Assembly (NCBI GenBank): GCA_965248255.1
Contig: CBDFIW010000004.1
Span: 124,001-188,000 of the forward strand
From: JAKZVK01 sp965248255
Lineage (GTDB): Bacteria; Acidobacteriota; Terriglobia; Bryobacterales; UBA6623
Direction of reading: 5' to 3'
DNA length: 64,000 bases
Both the position numbers and the translations under genes were made by a program. This document shows positions 34,509 through 42,898 of this stretch, piece by piece (within the stretch, counting starts at the first letter, position 1; each line of letters begins with the position of its first letter). The notes under the pieces were generated by a model that was not told the origin of the DNA, ran no database searches, and saw only the letters and a list, made by a program, of their open reading frames with translations.

Positions 34509-35447
34509 CTATCGTGATGCGCGGGTCGGATCCAGCGTGCGGTCAAACAGCACCCGGACCACCTTTCCGTCTTGCACCAGCACGGTGAAACGGGAGCCGT
34601 CGGCGGCGCGGAAAATGTACTTCTCCGAATACCCGTTTGAGGAAATACCGGCCATCCGCAGCAGCGGTTTGCCGAAGCGCTCGATCACCCGGTCAATGGG
34701 CGTGCCTTCAAAGATCCCAACGGTCGAGTCGGTCGCGGGCATCGACGTGCCGGAAGGTTCATCCCCCACATTAGCTTGGGCACCCGCTTGCGGAGAATTC
34801 GGGTAGACCGTGGCCACACGCGCATCGAGCACGCCGGGGGAACCGGCCGGTTGGGCCTGCGGACTGTCCGCCGCCTCGTCCCCGCCTTCGGGGGATGCGG
34901 CGAGTGGTTCCGAGAGGGTCGTCGCCTCCGGATTAGCGTCGGTAGCAGGAGAAGCACTGGGAGCACGTTGGGACGCGCTGGACAGGGAGGGGTTGGGCTG
35001 AGAAGCGCTGGGGTCGGGAGGTGTGGGCGCCTCGTCGTAAAAGGCCGGCTCGGGCACCGCCCATCTGCGCGGTGCGGATCTTGACACCGTTATCCCCGAG
35101 ATCTTGATGCCGCTCTTGGTCTTGACTTCGCCACTCGACCGGGAGGCCGACTTGGCCCGGGTGTCGGTCGGAGCGTCCTTCGGTTTCTCAAGATCCCTCT
35201 TGTCGAATTCCGGCTCTCGCTGCGCCGTGGACCCTTGAGACGCCCTCCTCTCGGGTTTGCGCGTCAGCGCCCCCTGGACGTTCTTGAAGATGCCGGTCGC
35301 ACCCGCTCCGGCCGCGCCCGCGGCGGCGCCAGCCGCGCCGGCTCTTCCGACGTTGATGCCGTAGCCGATAATGGCTTGTCCGGCGGCGAAGGGTGCGGAT
35401 CCCAGTGCCAGCGCTGCGCCGAAACCTAGCGACAGTAGTGACCTCAC
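34509..35447 (-). CDS. Exported protein with C-terminal BamE/SmpA-like module
   Basis: 312 residues from the GTG at 35447, chosen because AAAGGAGG lies 5 nt upstream; the ATG at 35480 is less likely. A signal sequence (L-S-L-G-F-G-A-A-L-A-L-G) is followed by a Gly/Ala-rich stretch, then about 170 residues rich in Pro, Ser and Ala that are probably disordered. The last 55 residues are folded: G-T-P-I-D-R-V-I-E-R-F-G-K-P and Y-I-F-R-A-A-D-G-S-R-F-T-V-L-V-Q-D-G-K-V, resembling the small SmpA/OmlA repeat. The role is unknown; an envelope protein is likely. Confidence 0.7.
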   Translation of the reverse strand: MRSLLSLGFGAALALGSAPFAAGQAIIGYGINVGRAGAAGAAAGAAGAGATGIFKNVQGALTRKPERRASQGSTAQREPEFDKRDLEKPKDAPTDTRAKSASRSSGEVKTKSGIKISGITVSRSAPRRWAVPEPAFYDEAPTPPDPSASQPNPSLSSASQRAPSASPATDANPEATTLSEPLAASPEGGDEAADSPQAQPAGSPGVLDARVATVYPNSPQAGAQANVGDEPSGTSMPATDSTVGIFEGTPIDRVIERFGKPLLRMAGISSNGYSEKYIFRAADGSRFTVLVQDGKVVRVLFDRTLDPTRASR

Positions 35448-35621
35448 GGTGTCCTCCTTTGAAGTATTTCGAGTGTACAATAGTTGCTGGTGAAGTGCCT
35501 ATTGGCGGAACTACCTATGCCTCATGGGATAGGTGGGTCGTATGACCGCGCCCCGCAAGCCCAGCCCCGACCGTCGTTGAGCAGCGCGATGAGCCCGTCC
35601 TGCCCCTCTCGGACCAGATGC

Positions 35622-37790
35622 CTAGCGCAGAACCAGCTCGGCGTAGCGGTCCACTGCAGCGAGGTCGCTTTGGTACATCGGCACGAGGTGGTCGAGATTC
35701 GAAACGCCGAAAGTGAGTGAGAACTCGCCTTCCCGGTTCGCCGTTTGGTCGCGGCGAATGATGTTGATCTTGAGGGGAGCGGTGTCGGCACCCAGGTCCT
35801 TCAGTGGGATCGCCAACTCAGCCTGCCAGCCACTCGGATGGGACGTCGTCGCCGCTTGCGCGCCGCTGTTCCACTCGCGATCCTCTCCTTGGGCGTCAAG
35901 CAGTGCGCCAGATGCGTTCACGGCGAACTGATAGACCCGTTTCCCCACAGCGATATGCAGCCGGACATGGTCATCACGAAACAGGCGGCGATTGTCCCGT
36001 CCCTCATAGCCCTGCTCGGTGAGACCGCCGGGAGACGAGACCATGGCCGCCGCGTACAGCGTCCCATCATGATGGATTAGGCGCACGACCGTCCTTCGCT
36101 CGGGCACGCGATCGCCCTGAACGTCGACCAGACCGCCTAGATTCGCAACCCCCTGCCAAGCGTCGTCGTCCAGTTGCCCGTCAACAACGGGTGGCACCGT
36201 GGCCGTGGCCGCTTCGACTGTTCGGTGCTGCCACACTCTGAGCGCGGAGAATTCGATGCGATCGTTGCGGAACGCCTTCTCGCCTTCCGGCGTGCGAAAC
36301 TCCAAAACGGCCGAGGGCAGGGGATACAAGCGCCTGGCCGTGCCTTGGGCCCGAATCGGAAGCTCCAGGGGCTCGCCGGGATCGAGGAGCATGTGCCGCT
36401 CTTCTGGGTCGACCCGCCAGCCGTTCGTGCCGTTCCACCAGAACGTTGCCGCCACGGGAACTTGGAACGGGTTCGGCACCCGTAGAACCGTGTCCACGCG
36501 AGCACCCCCGTCATTCGCCTCGATCACGGGTGTCTCGCGGATCGCGCGGCCCAGATCCCGCTCGAGTTCGAAGATTTCATAGGAGACGAACTCCTCGGGC
36601 GAATTCACTGCCTGCTGGTCGACCACGAACGCGTCGAAGGTGTTGCCGTCGATGTCGATGGCGCGGCCGACCAAGCGATCACCCATCACGTCGATTGCCG
36701 TCACGTGGTGGATGCGGCGGCGAAACGCGGCGTGGGTTTTCGGCACCATCGGATACGTGTTGGCGCCCCCGCCACCCGAGATCAGGTGAAACACCCCCCG
36801 GCGGGGCTCGCCCGCATAGTTGCCGATCGGGTACGCGCGCATGTAGTAGTGATCGTGACCGTTGATGACAAGGTCGACGCCCAGTTCATCGAAGATCGGT
36901 TGCCAGACCCAGCGTTGCTCGGTGATGCCGCGCGTCGGATGCGAGCGGAAGAGCGGATGGTGGAAGTAGACGATCGTCCAGGTCGCGTCCTGGTGGGCCT
37001 TGAGGTCGTTGATGAGCCACTCGGTCTGCCTGTCGCCAAGCTCGAACGGAGCATCATCGGCGTTGCTGTTGAGCGAGAGGATGTGCGCGTTGGCGTAGTC
37101 GAACGAGTAGTAGACCTCGCCCTCTTCGTCGGGCAACGAATGATAGTTGTAATAGTGGACCGCGTTGCGCTCATGATTCCCCAAGCACGGGAAGATCGGC
37201 ACGTATTCGGAGACGCCGCGCATCGGGTCAAAGTACTGCGGTTTCCACTGCTCGTACCGGTTGCCGTCGGCAACCAGGTCACCGGTATTGAGAATGATGC
37301 CGGGCTTGAGTTTCATGATCTGCTGCACGTTGCGGGAGTGCGTGTCGGGATTCGAGCGGCTGTCACCGTAGACCACGAACCGCCAATTCAGCGCCCCCGG
37401 GGGCGGCGCGGTCGTGAAAGCCGCCGCCGGCAGCAGACGGTCCCCGTACCGTGCCCGGTACGAGTAGGTGGTCGCGGCCTCCAATCCCGTCAGATGAATC
37501 TCGTGGATCTTTCGCGCCTCCGGCTCCTCGATGGTGCGGTCGAACTTGCCATCGCTCCCGAACTCAACCGCCCCCGCCACGGGCTCGGTCGTTTCCCACA
37601 TGACGGTGATACCGTCCGGCTTCACGTTCTGCAAGTACGGTGCGATGTGGAGATTAGGCGGGTCGCCCTCGGCCGCCAGCGCCACCGAGGGCGCGCAGGC
37701 CACCCATGTCGAAAAGAAAATCAGAAGGGTCGCGTAGCAGCTTCCGAAGAGGGACGCCTCAGCGGGCCCACGCCGCGCAGTCTGAATCAT
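35622..37790 (-). CDS. Secreted purple-acid-phosphatase-like metallophosphoesterase with CBM9-like C-terminus
   Basis: 722 residues from the ATG at 37790. A signal peptide (to about A-L-A-A-E) is followed by an Ig-like N-terminal domain (I-A-P-Y-L-Q-N-V-K-P-D-G-I-T-V-M-W-E-T) as in purple acid phosphatases. The metallophosphatase core follows: V-V-Y-G-D-S-R, L-N-T-G-D-L-V-A-D-G, L-G-N-H-E-R-N, I-V-Y-F-H-H-P-L-F and I-N-G-H-D-H-Y-Y. After an Ig-like linker, the last 200 residues (D-G-Q-L-D-D-D-A-W and later L-K-I-N-I-I-R-R-D) form a CBM9/DOMON-like carbohydrate-binding domain. It likely frees phosphate from esters outside the cytoplasm while bound to glycan. It is transcribed away from the PGI-like gene. 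Confidence 0.9.
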   Translation of the reverse strand: MIQTARRGPAEASLFGSCYATLLIFFSTWVACAPSVALAAEGDPPNLHIAPYLQNVKPDGITVMWETTEPVAGAVEFGSDGKFDRTIEEPEARKIHEIHLTGLEAATTYSYRARYGDRLLPAAAFTTAPPPGALNWRFVVYGDSRSNPDTHSRNVQQIMKLKPGIILNTGDLVADGNRYEQWKPQYFDPMRGVSEYVPIFPCLGNHERNAVHYYNYHSLPDEEGEVYYSFDYANAHILSLNSNADDAPFELGDRQTEWLINDLKAHQDATWTIVYFHHPLFRSHPTRGITEQRWVWQPIFDELGVDLVINGHDHYYMRAYPIGNYAGEPRRGVFHLISGGGGANTYPMVPKTHAAFRRRIHHVTAIDVMGDRLVGRAIDIDGNTFDAFVVDQQAVNSPEEFVSYEIFELERDLGRAIRETPVIEANDGGARVDTVLRVPNPFQVPVAATFWWNGTNGWRVDPEERHMLLDPGEPLELPIRAQGTARRLYPLPSAVLEFRTPEGEKAFRNDRIEFSALRVWQHRTVEAATATVPPVVDGQLDDDAWQGVANLGGLVDVQGDRVPERRTVVRLIHHDGTLYAAAMVSSPGGLTEQGYEGRDNRRLFRDDHVRLHIAVGKRVYQFAVNASGALLDAQGEDREWNSGAQAATTSHPSGWQAELAIPLKDLGADTAPLKINIIRRDQTANREGEFSLTFGVSNLDHLVPMYQSDLAAVDRYAELVLR

Positions 37791-37923
37791 GCAACCTAGT
37801 CTAGTCCCCGGCAGCATTGAGCGTGAAGGGCTCACTTGAAACCAGGCCTGCTGCGTGATCCGCTAACCGGATCGCTTAACCGTAGGGGTTGCGCTTTGTC
37901 GCTGGCTAGGATAGAAGATTTGA

Positions 37924-39846
37924 ATGCCCCCGCCGCGGCAGCCCCTCTCGATCGCCTTTCACTCCTCCTCCCCCCACCCCGGCTACGACCAACTGGTCAA
38001 CGATCGCGTCATCGAGAAGGTGCGCCAGCTGGACCGGCGTGCGCGCGAGCGCGGACTGAAATCGCTGAAGCCCATGTCGAACGTTCTGACGCGCATCGGC
38101 ACGGAGTACGACAAGCAAGGCCGCGTCACGAAGAACGGCTACGGCGTGTTGCATCTACCATGGCGGGCGCAAGAGAATCCCGGTTGGGCGGACATGATCG
38201 GCAGCGAAGTCGATGACATTCGCCGGAGTATCAAACAGGCCCACGGCGTTGCACTCAAGTACGTCATCTGGGTCGGCATGGGCGGGTCGGCCGAGGACAA
38301 GGCTTTCTACCTCTCCGCCGGCTTGCTCAAACCGCGAGTGCGCATTTACTTGCTCGACTCGACCGACCCCGCCAAGCTGCGCGCCATCCTCGATCACATC
38401 GAACAGATCGACAGACAACCGCTGGCGAAGGCCCTGCGGAAGTGTCTCGTGGTGGGCATGGCGATGGGGATGACGTCCTACGAGCCAGTGCTCAACCTCG
38501 AGAAGCTCGACGAGCTGTACCGCAAGCTGAAAATCCCGAACCAAAGCAACTTCATCTACATGACGCTGCCCGGGTCGATTCTCGACCGCTTTGCCTCCGC
38601 CCGCGGCTTCCGGCGCGTGGAACTTCAACTCGACAACGGCAACTCGACCGCCGGACGCCATAGCGGCCCACTCACGCGGGGCAGCCTCTATCCGCTGGCG
38701 TTGAATGGCTGCAATCTCGACGCGTGGATGAAAGCGAGCTCCCTCAGCGACGCCGAGATTGACTCGGCCCTCCGCCTCGCCGGGTTCATCCAGGCAAACG
38801 CCGCGGCCGGGCGGGACAAGCTCACCCTCTTCCTGCCTGCGTCGTGGCACGGCGGTGCCATCTGGACGAAGCAAGACTTCGAGGAGAGCCTCGGTAAAAG
38901 CGAGAAGATCGGCATCAAGGTCGCGATTAACGAGAAGCTGAAGTTGGTGAACTACTGGTCTCCGAAGGAGCCGTTGCAGGACCGCTGCTTCCTTGTCGTC
39001 AACGTTTCGGGCGCGCGGAATCCTGATGCGGCCAAGGTGGCGGCGCTACGGCGCGCAGGGTATCCGCTAACCGTGTTGAAACTGAGCGGGCAAGCCCCCG
39101 TGGCACGCTACATGCAGTTCATCCACTACGTTGTGTTCGGCCTGGGATGCCTGCGCAAGATGAACTTCGTCACCCAGCCCGGCGTGGAACTTTACAAGAA
39201 GATCGCCGCCGAGCTTTACGCCGAGGCCCAACGCAAGGGCGACATCCAGGCGACGTCGGCTTGGAAACACTTCGAGTCGGCTGAGTGCCGCGTTCGCTGG
39301 CGCGGTGGGCTCAGCGTTAACTTCGACCCGCTGTGCCGACTCGGCCTGCTGGACGAGGCCGACCTGCATTGCGAGAACGGCAATGCCACGGCGATCTTCG
39401 CGAAAGCGCTGGGCGCGCTCGTCAGAAGTGGGAAAGTCAGCTACGGTGATCTGACCTATTTCGGCGATACCCGGTACAATCCTTCAGGAAAGCGTTTGCT
39501 GTCGGCGATGAATGCGGCCGCCGACAGGGTTTTCCGGTCGAGGCTCAAGATGCCCGCCGACGTCTACGAGGGCCCCGCTATGAATCACTCCTATCACGAA
39601 ATGATCATTGGCTACGGACACGGTCTGAGCATCCCCATCCTGTCGGAACGGCAAGCGGCCATCAAGCGCATCGGCTACACGACGGACTATCATCAGGCAC
39701 AGTGGCTGGCGACGCAGCAGGCGCTGCATGAACGCCGACGCGCCGTCATTCCCATGACCATTCGCGATCTCTCGGATAAGAGCTGCCAGACCGTGAAGGA
39801 GTTCTTCTCCGAGGTCGCGCAGCGGCTGCCTCGGCGCCGCGGGTAA
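37924..39846 (+). CDS. Glucose-6-phosphate isomerase-like (SIS) protein, divergent
   Basis: 640 residues, longer than typical bacterial PGI (about 450-550). The two SIS domains are recognisable: W-V-G-M-G-G-S-A-E-D-K-A (position of the PGI G-G-S-x-x-G loop, near residue 116), L-L-D-S-T-D-P-A-K-L, M-G-M-T-S-Y-E-P (phosphate loop region) and N-S-T-A-G-R-H-S-G-P (PGI G-G-R-x-S). It would interconvert glucose 6-phosphate and fructose 6-phosphate in the cytosol. The motifs are changed at several points, so another sugar phosphate is possible. A tiny membrane protein gene follows within 5 nt of its stop. Confidence 0.75.
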   Translation: MPPPRQPLSIAFHSSSPHPGYDQLVNDRVIEKVRQLDRRARERGLKSLKPMSNVLTRIGTEYDKQGRVTKNGYGVLHLPWRAQENPGWADMIGSEVDDIRRSIKQAHGVALKYVIWVGMGGSAEDKAFYLSAGLLKPRVRIYLLDSTDPAKLRAILDHIEQIDRQPLAKALRKCLVVGMAMGMTSYEPVLNLEKLDELYRKLKIPNQSNFIYMTLPGSILDRFASARGFRRVELQLDNGNSTAGRHSGPLTRGSLYPLALNGCNLDAWMKASSLSDAEIDSALRLAGFIQANAAAGRDKLTLFLPASWHGGAIWTKQDFEESLGKSEKIGIKVAINEKLKLVNYWSPKEPLQDRCFLVVNVSGARNPDAAKVAALRRAGYPLTVLKLSGQAPVARYMQFIHYVVFGLGCLRKMNFVTQPGVELYKKIAAELYAEAQRKGDIQATSAWKHFESAECRVRWRGGLSVNFDPLCRLGLLDEADLHCENGNATAIFAKALGALVRSGKVSYGDLTYFGDTRYNPSGKRLLSAMNAAADRVFRSRLKMPADVYEGPAMNHSYHEMIIGYGHGLSIPILSERQAAIKRIGYTTDYHQAQWLATQQALHERRRAVIPMTIRDLSDKSCQTVKEFFSEVAQRLPRRRG

Positions 39847-39851
39847 CGACG

Positions 39852-39989
39852 ATGGCAAGAATGAGGCTGGCCCGAAAAGACAAGAAGAAAACACCCTCGT
39901 CTAAGGGAAGCGCCTTCGGCTGCGGACTCGCGATCGTGCTCCTGCTGGTCTTGTTTATTTGGGCGTTTTCGGGCGCGCTGCGACCGTAG
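39852..39989 (+). CDS. Small single-span membrane protein (45 aa)
   Basis: An open frame of 45 residues: a strongly basic N-terminus (A-R-K-D-K-K-K-T), then one membrane segment (F-G-C-G-L-A-I-V-L-L-L-V-L-F-I-W-A-F) and a short tail. Positive-inside charge predicts a cytosolic N-terminus. It begins 5 nt after the stop of the PGI-like gene, so it is probably translated from the same mRNA. The clear charge and hydrophobicity pattern and the tight spacing support it as real; no function is known. Confidence 0.55.
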   Translation: MARMRLARKDKKKTPSSKGSAFGCGLAIVLLLVLFIWAFSGALRP

Positions 39990-40003
39990 CCGACGAACGA
40001 CGC

Positions 40004-41179
40004 CTACGCTTCGATCTTCGCTAGGGTCTTTTGCACCTTGCCGGTCGCCACCGCCCGGTCCGCCGACACATAGCAGTCGAGCTCACACCTCACGCCAAAC
40101 TCCGGCAGGTAGATCCCCGGTTCGATCGAGAAGCACGTGCTCGCAATGATGGGCCGCGCGTCGCGCGTCTCGAGGTTATCCATGTTAGCCCCGTTGCCGT
40201 GGATCTCCTCGCCGATCGAGTGGCCGGTGCGGTGGGTAAACTGCTTCGCGAATCCTTTCTCCTCGATGTGAGACCGCGCGGCGTCATCCACCTGATAGCC
40301 GAAAATCTCCTCGCCCGCGCGCACCGCACGATCTACGAAGTCGAGTGTCAAGTCCCGCGTGTCTCGCACAATCTCGAACACGTTTTGGATCTGGGACGGC
40401 GGGCTGTTCCCGACGAAGGCCGTCCACGTGATGTCGTAGTACACGGCGCCGGGCTTGTCGAGCTTGGCCCACAGGTCGATCAGCACGAAATCGTTCGGGC
40501 CGATCGGAAGGGATTGCCCCTCTAGCGGTTCGTAGTGGGGATTGCCGCTGTTAGCGTTGACCGCCACGATGGGACCGTCCGCGGTTACCAACGACTCCTC
40601 GGTAAAGCGTTTCCGTATGAACTCCGCGATGGCGAACTCCGAGACGGACCCGTCGGCGCCGATGCGTCGGCCGATCTCGGCGAACGCCTCGGCTAAAATA
40701 CGGTCGACCCGGCGTCCCGCTTCTTGATGGCCTTCCCACTGTTCGGCCGACCAACGGGCCTCAAAGTACTGAACCAGCGGCGCCGAGCTGACGATCTCGG
40801 CGCCCAGGCCGCGCACGAGATCGACCGTGCCCCCATCGACCAGCGAAACATAGGGGATCATGCAGTTTGGCGAGTACTGCATAGCCGCGCGCTTGGCCCC
40901 GGCCAGCATTCGCCCGAGCTGCTCGCGCTGTTCCTGCCAACTGGAGTAGACCATGCGCTCGCCCGGTAGCGCGTCAAGCATTCCCGCCTCGATTCGATGC
41001 ACCAGCTTGCGCGGCTCCCCGTCGGCGGGAATCCAGTAATACCAGCGGCGCGAGACGTGCCGTGGGGTAGTGAGCGAGAGCACGCGATAGGCGATGGGGT
41101 CGCGGACGTGATGATCAAAGAAAAGCCATCCGTCCAGAGCGGCGCCTCGGAGCTGCCCTTGGATCTCAGGTAGGTTCAT
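40004..41179 (-). CDS. M24 family metallopeptidase (Xaa-Pro aminopeptidase-like)
   Basis: 391 residues: an N-terminal creatinase-like domain, then the pita-bread metallopeptidase fold. The five metal ligands are visible: D in V-L-I-D-L-W-A-K, D in Y-Y-D-I-T-W-T, H in R-T-G-H-S-I-G, E in S-I-E-P-G-I-Y and E in R-C-E-L-D-C-Y. Enzymes of this group remove the residue in front of proline from peptides, in the cytosol. It is the last gene of a dense minus-strand run that starts with polysaccharide genes, 29 nt after the DUF167 gene; a role in that pathway is not implied. Confidence 0.93.
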   Translation of the reverse strand: MNLPEIQGQLRGAALDGWLFFDHHVRDPIAYRVLSLTTPRHVSRRWYYWIPADGEPRKLVHRIEAGMLDALPGERMVYSSWQEQREQLGRMLAGAKRAAMQYSPNCMIPYVSLVDGGTVDLVRGLGAEIVSSAPLVQYFEARWSAEQWEGHQEAGRRVDRILAEAFAEIGRRIGADGSVSEFAIAEFIRKRFTEESLVTADGPIVAVNANSGNPHYEPLEGQSLPIGPNDFVLIDLWAKLDKPGAVYYDITWTAFVGNSPPSQIQNVFEIVRDTRDLTLDFVDRAVRAGEEIFGYQVDDAARSHIEEKGFAKQFTHRTGHSIGEEIHGNGANMDNLETRDARPIIASTCFSIEPGIYLPEFGVRCELDCYVSADRAVATGKVQKTLAKIEA

Positions 41180-41208
41180 GATTATTGATTCAGCTGGCCT
41201 TTAGGCCC

Positions 41209-41523
41209 TTACACCATCGTCAGCTTCACCTCGACGTCTCTTTCGCTGATCCCCTCGACCTGGATCAATTTCTGACGGCTGCTCTCGCCTCGCACGATCG
41301 TGAGCGCCGACCGAGGCCGGCCGAGTCGGCGGGCCAGGTATTCCAAACAAGCGCGATTCGCGCGGCCTTCCACAGCGGGAGCACGCACCGCAACTCTCCA
41401 GACGCCGTCAAGCTTGCCCACGAGGTCGTCGCGTGAAGCACCGGGCTGAACGCGCACCGCCAAGCGGGCCCGCAGCGCCGCGCCGCGTCTGCGGTTCGCT
41501 TTGGTTCGTCCTGTTTTCTTCAA
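41209..41523 (-). CDS. DUF167 (YggU) family protein
   Basis: 104 residues starting at a TTG (41523). The DUF167 core is present: V-R-V-Q-P-G-A-S-R-D-D-L-V-G, V-R-A-P-A-V-E-G-R-A-N-R-A-C, L-T-I-V-R-G-E-S-S-R-Q-K. The first 20 residues are basic and may be added by the TTG start. The cellular role of the family is not settled. It lies between wzt and the peptidase gene on the same strand. Confidence 0.9.
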   Translation of the reverse strand: MKKTGRTKANRRRGAALRARLAVRVQPGASRDDLVGKLDGVWRVAVRAPAVEGRANRACLEYLARRLGRPRSALTIVRGESSRQKLIQVEGISERDVEVKLTMV

Positions 41524-41553
41524 GGTTCGCCCTCTAGCTTCGCCGAAAGCCCC

Positions 41554-42819
41554 CTATTCGCCCCCCTGTCCGCCCACTGAGTGCTTCTGTCTCGCGCTGA
41601 CCTTGCATTGGATCGTCGGATGCAAGTTCACAACGCCAGCCAAGGGCCTCGAGTCCACGACCTGGAACGCGATCACGTCGTCGAGCCAATCGTGGCTATG
41701 TCCGGTGTCGTACTGCGTGGCGACCGTAAGCGTATACTCCTGCGCCGTGAGCCAGCATTCGAAGGCGAAATCCACTTCGACTACATCTCCTTCGTTGCAC
41801 GGACCGATCTCAGCGTTCTCGATCATGGTGTTCGTGCCGAAGACGTCCAGGCCCGTGCGCGTGCGAATCAGCATGCCGACCATCGGGCCGGGCTGCTCGC
41901 CGTGAAACCGAGACACGACACGGACGCGCACCTCGTCGCCGGCTGTCACCACCCGCGTCGGCTCGCCCTGCGAGTTGAGCAGATCGACGCTGACCACCTC
42001 GGCCAGCCGGTCGCCGTGGCGGTGGCTGTAATCGAGCGCCGCCATCGTTGCGGCACCCCCCTGCAGCCGCTGGGTCTCTTCCCCGAAGGCCTTTTGCCGC
42101 TCCAAAACCGTACCCACGTAGCGGTTAACGACATTTGCGGGGTCACCCTGCTCCTGAATCCTCCCATTCTGAAGGAAGACCGCCCGGCTGCAGACCTGCT
42201 TGACCAGCCCCAGATCATGCGACACAAAAATCACCGTCGCTCCGGTGCGCTGCATCTCCTTGAATTTGCGGATGCACCGGTTGGCAAAGACGGCGTCACC
42301 CACCGCCAGGGCCTCGTCGACCACCAGAATGTCGGGCTCGACATGGATCGCGCTGGCGAAGGCCAGACGCACATACATCCCGGTCGAATAGGTCTTCACC
42401 GGACGTTCGATGAACTCGCCGATGCCCGCGAAGCGTTCGATCGATGGCATCGCCCGCTCGATCTCGGCTCGGCTGAGGCCCATGATCTCGCCATTGATGA
42501 AAACGTTCTCGCGGCCGCTGAACTCCGGGTTGAAGCCGGCCCCCAACTCGAGCAGCGCCGCGACGCGGCCTTCCCGGGCGACGCGCCCCGTGGTCGGTTC
42601 GAGAATGCCGCACAGGATTTGCAGCAACGTGCTCTTGCCGCTGCCGTTAGGCCCGACAATGCCCATCGTTTCACCCGGCTCGATGCGCAGGTCGATGTCC
42701 CGCAGCGCCCAAAAATCCGTGTGCAAACTGCGGAAGCCGAACCACAGCACTTCCGTCAGGCGGTCCGCCGGACGCCGGTAGATGCGGTAGAGCTTCGAGA
42801 TGTTGTCGGCGACGAGCAA
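41554..42819 (-). CDS. wzt: Polysaccharide ABC exporter ATPase Wzt with C-terminal binding domain
   Basis: 421 residues from a TTG at 42819; no ATG or GTG fits, and CTG/TTG codons are the only choices. The ATPase half has G-P-N-G-S-G-K-S-T (Walker A, near residues 55-63), Y-S-T-G-M-Y-V-R-L (signature), I-L-V-V-D-E-A-L-A-V-G-D (Walker B) and V-S-H-D. From about residue 250 a beta-sandwich Wzt C-terminal domain follows (V-T-A-G-D-E-V-R-V-R-V, V-D-F-A-F-E-C-W-L). In O8/O9a-type systems this domain binds the cap on the finished chain. It pairs with the Wzm permease 80 bp upstream. Confidence 0.93.
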   Translation of the reverse strand: MLVADNISKLYRIYRRPADRLTEVLWFGFRSLHTDFWALRDIDLRIEPGETMGIVGPNGSGKSTLLQILCGILEPTTGRVAREGRVAALLELGAGFNPEFSGRENVFINGEIMGLSRAEIERAMPSIERFAGIGEFIERPVKTYSTGMYVRLAFASAIHVEPDILVVDEALAVGDAVFANRCIRKFKEMQRTGATVIFVSHDLGLVKQVCSRAVFLQNGRIQEQGDPANVVNRYVGTVLERQKAFGEETQRLQGGAATMAALDYSHRHGDRLAEVVSVDLLNSQGEPTRVVTAGDEVRVRVVSRFHGEQPGPMVGMLIRTRTGLDVFGTNTMIENAEIGPCNEGDVVEVDFAFECWLTAQEYTLTVATQYDTGHSHDWLDDVIAFQVVDSRPLAGVVNLHPTIQCKVSARQKHSVGGQGGE

Positions 42820-42898
42820 CAGGTAGGAGTGGTGCGGTGACCGGTGCGGAATCGGCTTGCACAGGCAGATCCGAGACCTGCCGTCACGGCCGCTGGAA

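Noticed and set aside
34443..34511. Idea that DNA right of IS630 copy D supplies the missing N-terminus of the DUF2235 gene after an inversion
   Set aside because: The joined frame is open for only about 21 codons before a stop, and it is the downstream tail of another gene.
36705..37799. 364-residue plus-strand frame opposite the phosphoesterase
   Set aside because: It is an antisense shadow of a well-supported gene with clear catalytic motifs.
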